A stretch of 29,401 nucleotides of DNA, taken from assembly GCA_012965075.1 (NCBI GenBank), contig DTSY01000082.1, positions 1,308-30,708 of the forward strand, written 5' to 3'. This stretch comes from Gammaproteobacteria bacterium (lineage in GTDB: Bacteria > Pseudomonadota > Gammaproteobacteria > Magnimaribacterales > Magnimaribacteraceae). The notes beneath the pieces were generated by a model. That model did no database searches. It was given only the letters and a program-made list of their open reading frames with translations, and was not told the DNA's origin. Numbering within the stretch: position 1 is the stretch's first letter; each line of letters starts with the position of its first letter. This document shows positions 16,851-25,451 of the stretch, one piece after another. A program made the position numbers and the translations under genes.

Positions 16851-17482
16851 TTAAAAATCCAAGGGGTAAGTTTTTTTATGTTTTCTTCGTAACTCATAAT
16901 ACTTTTGCTGTATTTCAGACTTAAGCCGATTTCGTCGAGACCTTCTAAAACAGAAGTTTTTCTAAAATCTTCTATCTCAAATTTAACAATCTCTAATTCA
17001 TTTGAGTCTAGAATGACTTGATTGATTAAGTCTACGTGAATATTTTCACCTTTCTCGCTTAGCCTAAATAATTCCTCTATTGAATCTTTAGACAAACTAA
17101 TGGCGAGAAGGCCATTCTTAAAGCAGTTGTTATAAAAAATATCTGCAAAACTCTGAGCTATAACACATTTGATACCGTAATCTTGCATGGCCCAAACCGC
17201 ATGCTCTCTACTTGATCCGCAACCGAAATTTTCTTTTGAAATTAGAACTTCAGACCCTTTGTATTTTTTATCATTTAATACAAATTCTGGATTGAGTTGC
17301 CTTTTCGAATTGTCTTGTCCGGGAAATCCTGAATCCAAATACCTCCATGAATCAAATAAATTAGGTCCAAAACCTGTCTTTTTTATTGATTTAAGAAACT
17401 GTTTAGGGATTATTTGATCCGTATCAATATTAGATCTGTCCAATGGGACCATTTTTGCAGAGTGAATGGTGTACTCGTTCAT
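16847..17482 (-). CDS. leuD: 3-Isopropylmalate dehydratase small subunit
   Basis: LeuD is the swivel-domain subunit of isopropylmalate isomerase and works with LeuC to convert 2- to 3-isopropylmalate. Its 211 residues include the family signature LDRSNIDTDQIIPKQFLK near the N-terminus and the FGCGSSREHAVWAM motif in the middle. The leuC stop lies one base before its ATG, and its end overlaps leuB by four bases, so the three leu genes are tightly coupled. Confidence 0.96.
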   Translation of the reverse strand: MNEYTIHSAKMVPLDRSNIDTDQIIPKQFLKSIKKTGFGPNLFDSWRYLDSGFPGQDNSKRQLNPEFVLNDKKYKGSEVLISKENFGCGSSREHAVWAMQDYGIKCVIAQSFADIFYNNCFKNGLLAISLSKDSIEELFRLSEKGENIHVDLINQVILDSNELEIVKFEIEDFRKTSVLEGLDEIGLSLKYSKSIMSYEENIKKLTPWIFK

Positions 17483-17483
17483 C

Positions 17484-18881
17484 TTAAGATCCTACGATAT
17501 CCCGGACATCTACAAAATGGCCAGCTACAGCAGCTGCGGCTGCGGTTGCTGGGCTGACTAAATGGGTTCTTCCTTTATAACCCTGTCTGCCTTCAAAGTT
17601 TCTGTTTGATGTTGATGCGCAATGATCGCCTTCATCAAGTTGATCAGGGTTCATGCCCAAACACATTGAACATCCAGGAGCCCGCCATTCAAATCCTGCT
17701 TCTAAGAAGACTTGGTCAAGACCTTCTTCTATTGCCGCCTTCGATACCAATCCCGAACCGGGTACCACAATAGCTCTTTTTAAATCCTTGTTAACTTTAC
17801 TGCCTTTTACAATTTCAGCAGCAATTCTTAAATCTTCTAATCTTGAGTTAGTGCAGGAACCTATGAAGACTTGGTCCAATTTTATATCCTGAGGCCTCAT
17901 TCCAGTTTTCAGACCCATATAATCTAGAGCATTAGATTCAGAATTAGACTTAGGTTCTGGAATAATTGAATCTATATCTATAACCATCTCAGGTGATGTG
18001 CCCCAAGAAACTTGAGGTTTCAATTTACTTGCATGAATTTCTATTGTTTTATCGAAACTAGCTCCCTCATCACTTTTTAGATTCCTCCAAAGGTCTAATG
18101 CTTGGTCCCACTCACTCCCTGAAGGAGCATAGGGCTTGCCCTTTACGTAGTTTAAAGTTACATCATCAAAAGCAACCATTCCTGCCCTTGCACCTGCTTC
18201 TATTGCCATATTACACACGGTCATTCTTGCTTCTATAGACATAGATTCAATGGCTTCACCGGTGTACTCAATGGCATATCCTGTTGCACCTGCAGTACCG
18301 ATATTGCCAATCACTTTCAGAGTTAAATCCTTTGAGTAGACCCCCTTAGGAAGAATACCTTTGACTTCAATTTTCATATTTTTTTGCTTGGTAGCTACTA
18401 AGCACTGAGTAGCTAGAACATGTTCTACTTCAGATGTACCTATCCCCATAGCTAAAGTTCCTAGTGCACCGTGTGTAGAAGTATGTGAGTCTCCACATAC
18501 GACAGTCATCCCGGGTAAAGTAATTCCTTGTTCTGGACCTACGACATGAACAATACCCTGTCTTTCATCTGCTATATCGAATTGTTCGATACCGTGTTCT
18601 TTACAATTATCGTCTAAAGTGGTGACTTGCAACTTAGACACCTCATCTGTTATTCCTTCTATGCCTAATTCCCTGTTTGTAGTAGGAATATTGTGATCTA
18701 CGGTAGCTTTATTCGATGAAGTTCTCCATAGATTCCTACCAGCAAGCTTCAACCCTTCAAAGGCTTGCGGGGAAGTAACTTCATGAATTAAGTGTCTATC
18801 GATATAAAGTAGATGGGTACCATCTTCTCTTTGAATAACTTCATGAAGATTCCATAATTTATCGTAAAGAGTGCTTGGCAT
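17484..18881 (-). CDS. leuC: 3-Isopropylmalate dehydratase large subunit
   Basis: LeuC carries the [4Fe-4S] cluster of isopropylmalate isomerase. Ligands are Cys343 (IGSCTNSRLEDLR), Cys404 and Cys407 (PGCSMCLGMN), close to E. coli 347/407/410. The aconitase-type VCGDSHTSTHGALG and the NREL-type region are present. The 465 residues match the family length of about 466. It follows aroC by five bases. No leader peptide rich in leucine codons is seen, since aroC occupies the space where one would stand. Confidence 0.97.
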   Translation of the reverse strand: MPSTLYDKLWNLHEVIQREDGTHLLYIDRHLIHEVTSPQAFEGLKLAGRNLWRTSSNKATVDHNIPTTNRELGIEGITDEVSKLQVTTLDDNCKEHGIEQFDIADERQGIVHVVGPEQGITLPGMTVVCGDSHTSTHGALGTLAMGIGTSEVEHVLATQCLVATKQKNMKIEVKGILPKGVYSKDLTLKVIGNIGTAGATGYAIEYTGEAIESMSIEARMTVCNMAIEAGARAGMVAFDDVTLNYVKGKPYAPSGSEWDQALDLWRNLKSDEGASFDKTIEIHASKLKPQVSWGTSPEMVIDIDSIIPEPKSNSESNALDYMGLKTGMRPQDIKLDQVFIGSCTNSRLEDLRIAAEIVKGSKVNKDLKRAIVVPGSGLVSKAAIEEGLDQVFLEAGFEWRAPGCSMCLGMNPDQLDEGDHCASTSNRNFEGRQGYKGRTHLVSPATAAAAAVAGHFVDVRDIVGS

Positions 18882-18886
18882 AACAT

Positions 18887-19984
18887 TTATTCTTTAGAAG
18901 GAATTTTAGGTACCTCTGAAGTGACATCAGCATTTTGGCCCCTGTTTCGAAGCAAATGATCTATTAATACCAGGGCTACCATTGATTCGGCAATAGGGGT
19001 TGCTCTAATTCCTACACAGGGATCATGGCGACCAGTTACTTTGATCTTGGCTGCTTTGCCATCCTTGTCCACCGTTTCTCCTTCTTTAGATATGCTCGAA
19101 GTTGGTTTTAAAGCAATGCTAGCGATCAAATCTTGCCCTGTTGATATTCCTCCTGAAGTTCCTCCTGAGGAATTGGACTTAAATCCTGCGGGAGACATCT
19201 CGTCTCTACTTTCAGATCCCTTAGTTTCAATAACAGAGAAACCCAATCCTATTTCGACTCCTTTAACCGCATTAATGCCCATGAGAGCCTTAGCTATCTC
19301 AGCATCGAGCTTGTCAAAGACAGGTTCTCCTAAGCCTGGGGGTAAATTCGTAACACTTACCGTTATTTTTGCACCAATAGAGTCTCCCTCCTCACGTAAT
19401 TTATCAATTAACTTTTCAATCTTAGGAGTCATATTCTTGTCAGGACAGAAAAAAGGGTTATTGTCGATTTCGTTCAAATCTATTTCTTCAACTTTGAGAC
19501 TTCCTATTTGACTTAGATAGCCAGTTATTTCTATACCTGAAGTCTCTTTCAAATATTTTCGGGCAACAGAGCCGGAAGCTACCCGCATGGTTGTTTCTCT
19601 AGCAGATGCCCTTCCACCACCTCTATGATCTCTTATCCCGTACTTTTGGATGTAAGAATAATCTGCATGAGAAGGTCTGAAGACATCTTTTAGCTTGTCA
19701 TAGTCCTTTGACCTTTGGTCCTTATTTTTGATTAAAAGTCCTATGGGGGTCCCAGTTGTCTTTCCTTCAAAAGTTCCAGACAAAATTTCTACTTTGTCCT
19801 CTTCTTTTCTTTGAGTGGTAAATTTTGATGATCCGGGTTTCCTTTTATCCAAGTATATTTGGATATCTTGTTCAGAAAGTTCCATACCCGGAGGGCATCC
19901 ATCAATTATGCAGCCCATAGCAACCCCATGACTTTCACCAAAAGTGGTTACGTTAAAAAGTTTTCCTGTTGTATTTCCAGACAT
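18887..19984 (-). CDS. aroC: Chorismate synthase
   Basis: AroC removes phosphate from EPSP to form chorismate, the precursor of tryptophan, phenylalanine, tyrosine and folates, using reduced FMN. The 365 residues (E. coli 361) contain the family signatures GESHGVAMGCIIDG near the N-terminus, the HRGGGRASARETTMRVASG block, and GRHDPC near the C-terminus. It is the first gene of the 14-gene array. Its product feeds both the trp genes and folC further down, so the grouping makes metabolic sense. The likely promoter is the TATAAT just upstream. Confidence 0.97.
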   Translation of the reverse strand: MSGNTTGKLFNVTTFGESHGVAMGCIIDGCPPGMELSEQDIQIYLDKRKPGSSKFTTQRKEEDKVEILSGTFEGKTTGTPIGLLIKNKDQRSKDYDKLKDVFRPSHADYSYIQKYGIRDHRGGGRASARETTMRVASGSVARKYLKETSGIEITGYLSQIGSLKVEEIDLNEIDNNPFFCPDKNMTPKIEKLIDKLREEGDSIGAKITVSVTNLPPGLGEPVFDKLDAEIAKALMGINAVKGVEIGLGFSVIETKGSESRDEMSPAGFKSNSSGGTSGGISTGQDLIASIALKPTSSISKEGETVDKDGKAAKIKVTGRHDPCVGIRATPIAESMVALVLIDHLLRNRGQNADVTSEVPKIPSKE

Positions 19985-20005
19985 TTTCTTATCTTAAGCT
20001 AATTT

Positions 20006-20021
20006 CGGGGGTGCGATTATA
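20006..20021 (-). promoter_or_regulatory. -10 promoter candidate for the aroC-to-purF array
   Basis: On the minus strand a perfect TATAAT (20021-20016) is followed by GC-rich CGCACCCCCG. It lies about 31 bases before the aroC ATG. The -35 region is AT-rich with no good TTGACA match, so assignment rests on the -10, the discriminator and the position. Confidence 0.5.
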
Positions 20022-20074
20022 GGTTTTTTAGGCTTTTTTAATAGTTTAAATAGTATTATTTTTATTTTTTTTAA

Positions 20075-20087
20075 TATACTGCAGCCC
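20075..20087 (+). promoter_or_regulatory. -10 promoter candidate for the HAD-acylase operon
   Basis: TATACT (20075-20080) is followed by GC-rich GCAGCCC and lies 26 bases before the HAD gene ATG. No convincing -35 is seen. A ribosome site AAAGGA stands at 20093-20098, eight bases before the ATG. Confidence 0.4.
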
Positions 20088-20106
20088 TCAATAAAGGATT
20101 AAAACC

Positions 20107-20757
20107 ATGATTAAAGCTGTATTTTGGGACTTTGGAGGAGTAATTACCACCAGTCCTTTCGATTCATTCAATATTTATGAAGAAAAACGCAATTTACCTA
20201 AAGATTTAATCAGAACCATTAATTCTACTAATCCCGATAATAATGCTTGGGCTAAATTAGAAAGAAGTGAAATAGATCAAGAAGAATTTGATTCTCTGTT
20301 TGAGGTTGAGAGCCGACAATTTGGTCATTCAGTCCCCGGCAAACAAGTCCTAACTCTTTTAAAAGGTCAAATCAGACCTGAAATGGTTAAAGCTATTCGC
20401 GAAATAAAAGATAAACTTATCCAAGGCTGCTTAACTAATAATATCCAATCTACTGAAGACCAGGAGTTGGAAAAAAACAATACAGCTACAGCTATATCAG
20501 GAACCAATCAAGAAATCATGGGGCTATTTGATTTCGTATTTGAATCAAGTAAAGAAAACGTCCGAAAACCTGATCCTAAGTTCTATCAATTAGCCTGTGA
20601 GAGAGGAAAAGTGAATCCAAATGAAGTAATTTTTTTAGATGACTTAGGCGTAAATTTAAAACCGGCTAAAGCTTTAGGTATGAAGACTATAAAAGTAGTA
20701 AAAGCTGAAGATGCCTTAAGGGATTTACAAGATCTTCTAGATTTTCCAATAATATGA
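20107..20757 (+). CDS. HAD-superfamily hydrolase (subfamily IA, epoxide-hydrolase N-domain-like)
   Basis: This 216-residue protein is a haloacid-dehalogenase-type hydrolase, probably a cytosolic phosphatase of unknown substrate. Motif I is WDFGGVITT with nucleophile Asp8, but the usual second Asp (position 10) is Gly, as in the DFGGV subgroup related to YihX and the N-terminal phosphatase of soluble epoxide hydrolase. Motif II is LTNN (110-113), the motif III lysine is Lys154 in RKPDP, and motif IV is FLDDL (Asp178-Asp179). A cap domain fills residues ~20-90. Its stop overlaps the ATG of the acylase gene (ATGA), so the two are translationally coupled. Confidence 0.85.
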   Translation: MIKAVFWDFGGVITTSPFDSFNIYEEKRNLPKDLIRTINSTNPDNNAWAKLERSEIDQEEFDSLFEVESRQFGHSVPGKQVLTLLKGQIRPEMVKAIREIKDKLIQGCLTNNIQSTEDQELEKNNTATAISGTNQEIMGLFDFVFESSKENVRKPDPKFYQLACERGKVNPNEVIFLDDLGVNLKPAKALGMKTIKVVKAEDALRDLQDLLDFPII

Positions 20758-22868
20758 AGAAGACTCTTTATATTCTTTTAATTTGTTTCTGTTTCCAGAT
20801 ACTAAGCGCTGATTTCAAGACAGAAGCATTACAAAAAGCAAAAAACTATGAGGCCTTAATTACTAGAGATATATGGGGTGTACCACACATAGAAGGGAAA
20901 AGAGATGCTGATGTAGCTTTTGGTATAGCCTATGCGCATGCAGAAGATGACATGAAGAACTTGATATCCAATATGTCTTTGTATAGAGCACAAATGGGGC
21001 TAAAAGAAGGCTTCGAAGGAGCTGTAACTGACTACTTAATAAAGACGCTTGAGATAAGAGAAAGAGTAAACTCACGATATGAAATAGATCTCTCTCCAGA
21101 GGTTAGAAAAGTCATAGAAGCTTACGCTGATGGATTAAATTATTGGGCTGCTTTGAATCCAAAAAGTGAATACATTAAAGATTTTCCTATTACCAAAGAA
21201 GATATTGTTGTTGGTTTCTCCTTACAAAATCTCTTCTTCTCTGGAGTCATTAGCTCCATAGAGAAGCTGCAAAGCGGAAAAGGGCTAGCTGATAAAGAAA
21301 CAGCTGAATACAGATCAAACCTTCTTGAATGGCAGGACTTGGTTCTCGGCTCAAACGCATTTTCTGCAAATCCGAATAAAACTGGTGATGGAAGCACCCG
21401 CCTGATGATTAATTCTCATCAACCTCTAGAGGGGCCAGTAGCTTGGTATGAAGCTCATGTAAAAAGTGAGGAAGGCTGGAATATGATGGGTGGAGTTTTT
21501 CCAGGGTCTCCATTTATTTTTGTTGGTTTTAATGAAAATTTAGGATGGGGATTTACTGTAAATAAACCTGACCTTTCTGATTCTTTTTTACTTAAAGTAA
21601 ATCCCGAAGATGATAATGAATATTGGTTAGATGGTAAGTGGGTTCCTTTTAAAAAGAAGAACCTTAAGTTACCAATAAAATTATGGGGCCCTTTTTGGTG
21701 GACTTTTAATAGAGAAACTAAATATTCAATTCATGGTCCAGTATTAGAAACAGATCACGGTATTTATGCCATACGTTTTAGCGGAATGGAAGATATCAAA
21801 CAAGTTGAGCAATGGTATAGGTTAAATAAATCAAAAAATAAGAAAGATTGGTTAGATGCAATGAAACTCAGATCAATAGTTTCTTTTAATGCAGTTTATG
21901 CAGATAAAGAATCTAATATCATTTTTTTACACAATTCTTCTTCTCCGAATAGAAAAGAAGGAATTGATTGGACCCAACCCGTTGATGGTACTAAATCTTC
22001 TCTTGTTTGGAATGAGATAGTTCCTTTAAAAGGTATACCTCTATTAATAAACCCAAAATCAGGTTGGTTAATTAGTACTAATCAAGATCCCTTTAAAGTC
22101 ACGTCTGAGGAAAGTAATTTATCTCCCTCTGACTATTCTTCTACTTTGGGTTTACAGACAAGAATGACAAATAGAGCAAATAGAGGACTCGAATTATTTT
22201 CAGAAACAGAATATGTCTCAGAAGAGAAATTTAAAAAAATTAAGTTTGATAATTCTTATTCAAGAAATTCAAGAGCTTATAAATATCTTGAACAGATTTT
22301 TGAAATAAACTTTGAAGAAAAAGACTTAATAGATGCTCAAAGAATAGTAAAAGATTGGGATTTAAAAACTGATTTTAACAACAGATCAGCCGCCTTAGGA
22401 GTATGTACAATAAGCCCTGAATGGCTTGCTGAACAAGGGCAGAGATCCCCACCTCCTGTTGAAACGGTATTTAGAGAATGTGTAGAGCAGATAAATAAAA
22501 TCTACGGACGGTTAGATCCTCTTTGGTCAGAAAGAAACTTTCTTGTAAGAGGGAATAAGAAAATTTCTGTGCAAGGAGGTCCTGACACCTTAAGAGCTAT
22601 CTACGGAAGACAACAAAAAGAAGGTTATCTGAAAGCCCAAGGTGGAGATGGCTTGTATATTTACGTCGAATGGAACAAAAATGGAAATTTAAAGTCTGAG
22701 AGTATTCATCAATACGGTAGCGCTACACAAGACAGCTCGTCTCCTCACTTTGATGACCAAATGGATTTGTATGCTGCAGAAAAATTAAAAGATACTTTCT
22801 TCAGTACTTTCAATGAGGATGAGAATGTAGAATCCAGAATCACTATTCCGCTACCAGAAGATTCATAA
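20754..22868 (+). CDS. Exported penicillin/AHL-acylase family Ntn hydrolase (peptidase S45)
   Basis: A 704-residue precursor of the S45 family, which splits into alpha and beta chains and hydrolyses amide bonds. A signal peptide is clear (residues 1-19, cleavage after LSA), so the enzyme is probably periplasmic. The alpha-chain segment RDIWGVPHIEG and AYAHAEDDM is typical. The autocatalytic site precedes Ser200 (LGSNAF), the future N-terminal nucleophile of the beta chain. The conserved blocks NSHQPLEGP, WYEAHV and GFNENLGWGFT follow, resembling acyl-homoserine-lactone and aculeacin acylases more than penicillin G acylase. Substrate cannot be told from sequence; acyl-homoserine lactones, other N-acyl amides or lipopeptides are possible. 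It is coupled to the HAD gene by ATGA, and its 3' end overlaps the convergent prpD by 26 bases. Confidence 0.88.
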   Translation: MKKTLYILLICFCFQILSADFKTEALQKAKNYEALITRDIWGVPHIEGKRDADVAFGIAYAHAEDDMKNLISNMSLYRAQMGLKEGFEGAVTDYLIKTLEIRERVNSRYEIDLSPEVRKVIEAYADGLNYWAALNPKSEYIKDFPITKEDIVVGFSLQNLFFSGVISSIEKLQSGKGLADKETAEYRSNLLEWQDLVLGSNAFSANPNKTGDGSTRLMINSHQPLEGPVAWYEAHVKSEEGWNMMGGVFPGSPFIFVGFNENLGWGFTVNKPDLSDSFLLKVNPEDDNEYWLDGKWVPFKKKNLKLPIKLWGPFWWTFNRETKYSIHGPVLETDHGIYAIRFSGMEDIKQVEQWYRLNKSKNKKDWLDAMKLRSIVSFNAVYADKESNIIFLHNSSSPNRKEGIDWTQPVDGTKSSLVWNEIVPLKGIPLLINPKSGWLISTNQDPFKVTSEESNLSPSDYSSTLGLQTRMTNRANRGLELFSETEYVSEEKFKKIKFDNSYSRNSRAYKYLEQIFEINFEEKDLIDAQRIVKDWDLKTDFNNRSAALGVCTISPEWLAEQGQRSPPPVETVFRECVEQINKIYGRLDPLWSERNFLVRGNKKISVQGGPDTLRAIYGRQQKEGYLKAQGGDGLYIYVEWNKNGNLKSESIHQYGSATQDSSSPHFDDQMDLYAAEKLKDTFFSTFNEDENVESRITIPLPEDS

Positions 22869-24294
22869 AATCAGAAACCACAGTTTTCTCTAGAGTTGAT
22901 TGATCCAAACAAAGGCTATTGATTTCATCTGATCTAGAATTTGAGAACTGAGTAGCAAGATTGGTCTTAAACTTTTCTATTAAAACAGGAATACCCTCTT
23001 TTCTTCTCCTTTTATGACCAATAGGATATTCAACTTCGACCTTGTCTGAAGAACTTCCATCTGAAAAGTAGATTTGAATTGCATTAGCAATAGATCTCTT
23101 GTCAGCTTCAAGATACTCTTTGCTGTATCTAGGATCTTCTTCTATAACCATTTTACTTCTTAAAGAATCTATCAGAGAGTCTGAAGCAACATCATCTTCA
23201 TAATCTTCGGCTACCAAATTACCTTTTAATAAACCTATTGCTGTCATGTATTGAATACAGTGATCTCGATCAGCTGGATTATTAAGCTTGCCCTCTTTAC
23301 TAATAATTCTGATTGCAGATTCATGAGTAGTAATGACAATCTTATCAATGTTATTAAATCCCTTATCTTTAGTTTCTGGGTGAAGAATAACAGCTGCCTC
23401 CACTGCAGTTTGAGCGTGAAATTCAGCTGGATAGGAGATCTTAAATAAAATATTCTCCATTACGTAAGAATCAAATTCTTGAGGCAGTCTTAATTCTTTT
23501 CCTTTAAAGAGAACATCTTGAAACCCCCAAGTTGGAGCACTTATTGCACTTGGATAACCTGTTTGGCCTTTCATGGTCAAAAGGACCAATTGAAGAGCCC
23601 GACTGGTAGCATCCCCAGCTGCCCATGACTTCCTGGGTCCTGCATTGGGTGCATGTCGATAAGTCCGTAAACTTTGCCCATCTACGAAGGCCTGAGAAAG
23701 TGCATTAATTGTTTGTTCCTTAGATAGTCCAAATAAAGATGAAATAACAGCCGTTGAAGCTATCTTTACTAACACCACATGGTCCAATCCCACTCTATTA
23801 AAGCTGTTTTCTAAAGCAAGAACTCCCTGAATCTCATGGGCTTTTATCATGCTTATCAAAACATCATGCATTGTTAAACCCGCTTTTCCTGAAGCAATAT
23901 TCCGTTGAGAAATAAAATCGGAAGCAGACAATATTCCACCCAGATTATCTGATGGGTGTCCCCACTCCGCTGCCAACCAAGTGTCATTAAAATCTAGCCA
24001 TCGAATAATTGCACCTATATCCCAAGCTCCTTTTACTGGATCAAGTACATGTTTAGTTCCTGGTACCCTCACTCCATTCGGTACCTTTGTATTTTCTACA
24101 TAAGGTCCTAATAAATCTTTACAGTCATCAAAAGTTAATGCCAACAGACCACAGCCTAAAGTATCCATTAAACAGTATCTGGCTGTGGTTAAGGCTTCTT
24201 CACTTTCTATGGTTTTGTTGAGAGCGTAATCAGCAATCTTAACCAGTACCTGATCTGGATCGGGTCTAACGTTAGAGTCAACGTTTCCAGTCAT
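22843..24294 (-). CDS. prpD: 2-Methylcitrate dehydratase
   Basis: PrpD dehydrates 2-methylcitrate to 2-methyl-cis-aconitate in the methylcitrate cycle that oxidises propionyl-CoA to pyruvate. The 483 residues equal the usual PrpD length. The family-typical segments CLMDTLGCGLLAL, DFNDTWLAAEWGHPSDN and YRHAPNAGPRKSWAAGDA are visible. A strong ribosome site AAGGAAA precedes the ATG. It is last in the thrH-prpB-prpC-prpD operon, 18 bases after prpC, and its 3' end overlaps the acylase gene on the other strand. Confidence 0.96.
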   Translation of the reverse strand: MTGNVDSNVRPDPDQVLVKIADYALNKTIESEEALTTARYCLMDTLGCGLLALTFDDCKDLLGPYVENTKVPNGVRVPGTKHVLDPVKGAWDIGAIIRWLDFNDTWLAAEWGHPSDNLGGILSASDFISQRNIASGKAGLTMHDVLISMIKAHEIQGVLALENSFNRVGLDHVVLVKIASTAVISSLFGLSKEQTINALSQAFVDGQSLRTYRHAPNAGPRKSWAAGDATSRALQLVLLTMKGQTGYPSAISAPTWGFQDVLFKGKELRLPQEFDSYVMENILFKISYPAEFHAQTAVEAAVILHPETKDKGFNNIDKIVITTHESAIRIISKEGKLNNPADRDHCIQYMTAIGLLKGNLVAEDYEDDVASDSLIDSLRSKMVIEEDPRYSKEYLEADKRSIANAIQIYFSDGSSSDKVEVEYPIGHKRRRKEGIPVLIEKFKTNLATQFSNSRSDEINSLCLDQSTLEKTVVSDFMNLLVAE

Positions 24295-24312
24295 ATAATT
24301 TTCCTTAATTAA

Positions 24313-25437
24313 TTAACGATCTGACATATCGACCCACTCTGACTTATCTGGGCCTGTATAATCTTCACTGGGTCGAATTATTCTATTGTCTGCTCTTTGT
24401 TCCATTACATTCGCTGTCCATCCTGAAGTCCTACCAATCACAAAAAGAGGGGTGAAGATTGGAGTAGGAATACCTAGATAGTGATACGCCGAAGCCATGT
24501 AAAAATCTGTGTTAGCAAACAAATCTTTCTCTTCTGCCATGACTTTCTCAACTTCTTCAGATACCTCATACAGAAGACTATCTCCACTTGATTCACCCAA
24601 TCTCTTTGCCCAAGCTTTAACAATCTTGTTTCTTGGATCTTCATTCGTATAAACAGGATGTCCAAATCCCATGATTTTCTCTTTGTTTGACAGCATTTCT
24701 TTGATGCCTTCATTCGCAGAATTTCTTGAAGAAAATTTTTCTATTGTGGCCATAGCAGCTTCGTTTGCACCTCCATGCAGAGGCCCTCTTAAGGTACCAA
24801 TGGCCCCAGTAACACAAGAATGCATATCAGAAAGGGTTGAGGCACATATTCTGGCTGTAAAAGTAGAAGCATTGAACCCATGTTCAGCATAAAGAATCAA
24901 TGAAACATCTAAGAATCTGGCATGTTCTTCACTAGGTTCTTTTCCAGTTAGTAAAGATAAAAATTGACCCCCCATTGTAGGATGGTCTGTTTCTGTTTCT
25001 ATATTTTCCCCTTCGTGAGAGTAACGATACCAATAAGTTATGATTGAAGGCATTGCAGCTAAGATCCGGTCTGCAGTTTCATTTTGGTTAGAGAAGTCTC
25101 CTTCTGGTTCTAAATTCCCCAACATAGAACTTCCAGTTCTCATTACATCCATGGGGTGAGTACTCTTTGGAATTCTTTGCAATACTTCTTTTAATTCATC
25201 TGGAAGTTTTCTATAAGATTTCAATTTGTCTGAATAATTATCATATTCAGACTGATTGGGAAGATGGCCATACAAAAGCATATAGGCTACTTCTTCAAAA
25301 GTAGCTTTTTCTGCTAACTCTTCAATTGCGTAACCCCTGTAGGTAAGACCTTTTCCTGCCTTTCCTACAGTAGAAAGGGCGGTGTGACCAGCTACTTGGC
25401 CTCTTAATCCTGCTCCTTCTAGTTTCTTCTCCGCCAT
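24313..25437 (-). CDS. prpC: 2-Methylcitrate synthase
   Basis: PrpC condenses propionyl-CoA with oxaloacetate to 2-methylcitrate. At 374 residues it is the short citrate-synthase type rather than the ~430-residue GltA. Catalytic histidines are His221 (PLHGGANEAAM) and His260 (GFGHPVY). The N-terminal GLRGQVAGHTALSTVGKAGKGLTYRGY segment and STHPMDVMRTGSSMLG are typical of PrpC, and the flanking prpB and prpD support the assignment over citrate synthase. A ribosome site AAGGGA stands upstream. It follows prpB by 14 bases. Confidence 0.95.
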   Translation of the reverse strand: MAEKKLEGAGLRGQVAGHTALSTVGKAGKGLTYRGYAIEELAEKATFEEVAYMLLYGHLPNQSEYDNYSDKLKSYRKLPDELKEVLQRIPKSTHPMDVMRTGSSMLGNLEPEGDFSNQNETADRILAAMPSIITYWYRYSHEGENIETETDHPTMGGQFLSLLTGKEPSEEHARFLDVSLILYAEHGFNASTFTARICASTLSDMHSCVTGAIGTLRGPLHGGANEAAMATIEKFSSRNSANEGIKEMLSNKEKIMGFGHPVYTNEDPRNKIVKAWAKRLGESSGDSLLYEVSEEVEKVMAEEKDLFANTDFYMASAYHYLGIPTPIFTPLFVIGRTSGWTANVMEQRADNRIIRPSEDYTGPDKSEWVDMSDR

Positions 25438-25451
25438 ATTAGTTCCCTTGA

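Noticed and set aside
19041..19511. 156-codon open frame on the plus strand opposite aroC
   Set aside because: It is antisense to the highly conserved aroC, shows no family motif, and is explained by codon bias of the true gene.
24313..25437. prpC as housekeeping citrate synthase gltA
   Set aside because: Short length, PrpC-type N-terminus and position between prpB and prpD favour methylcitrate synthase.
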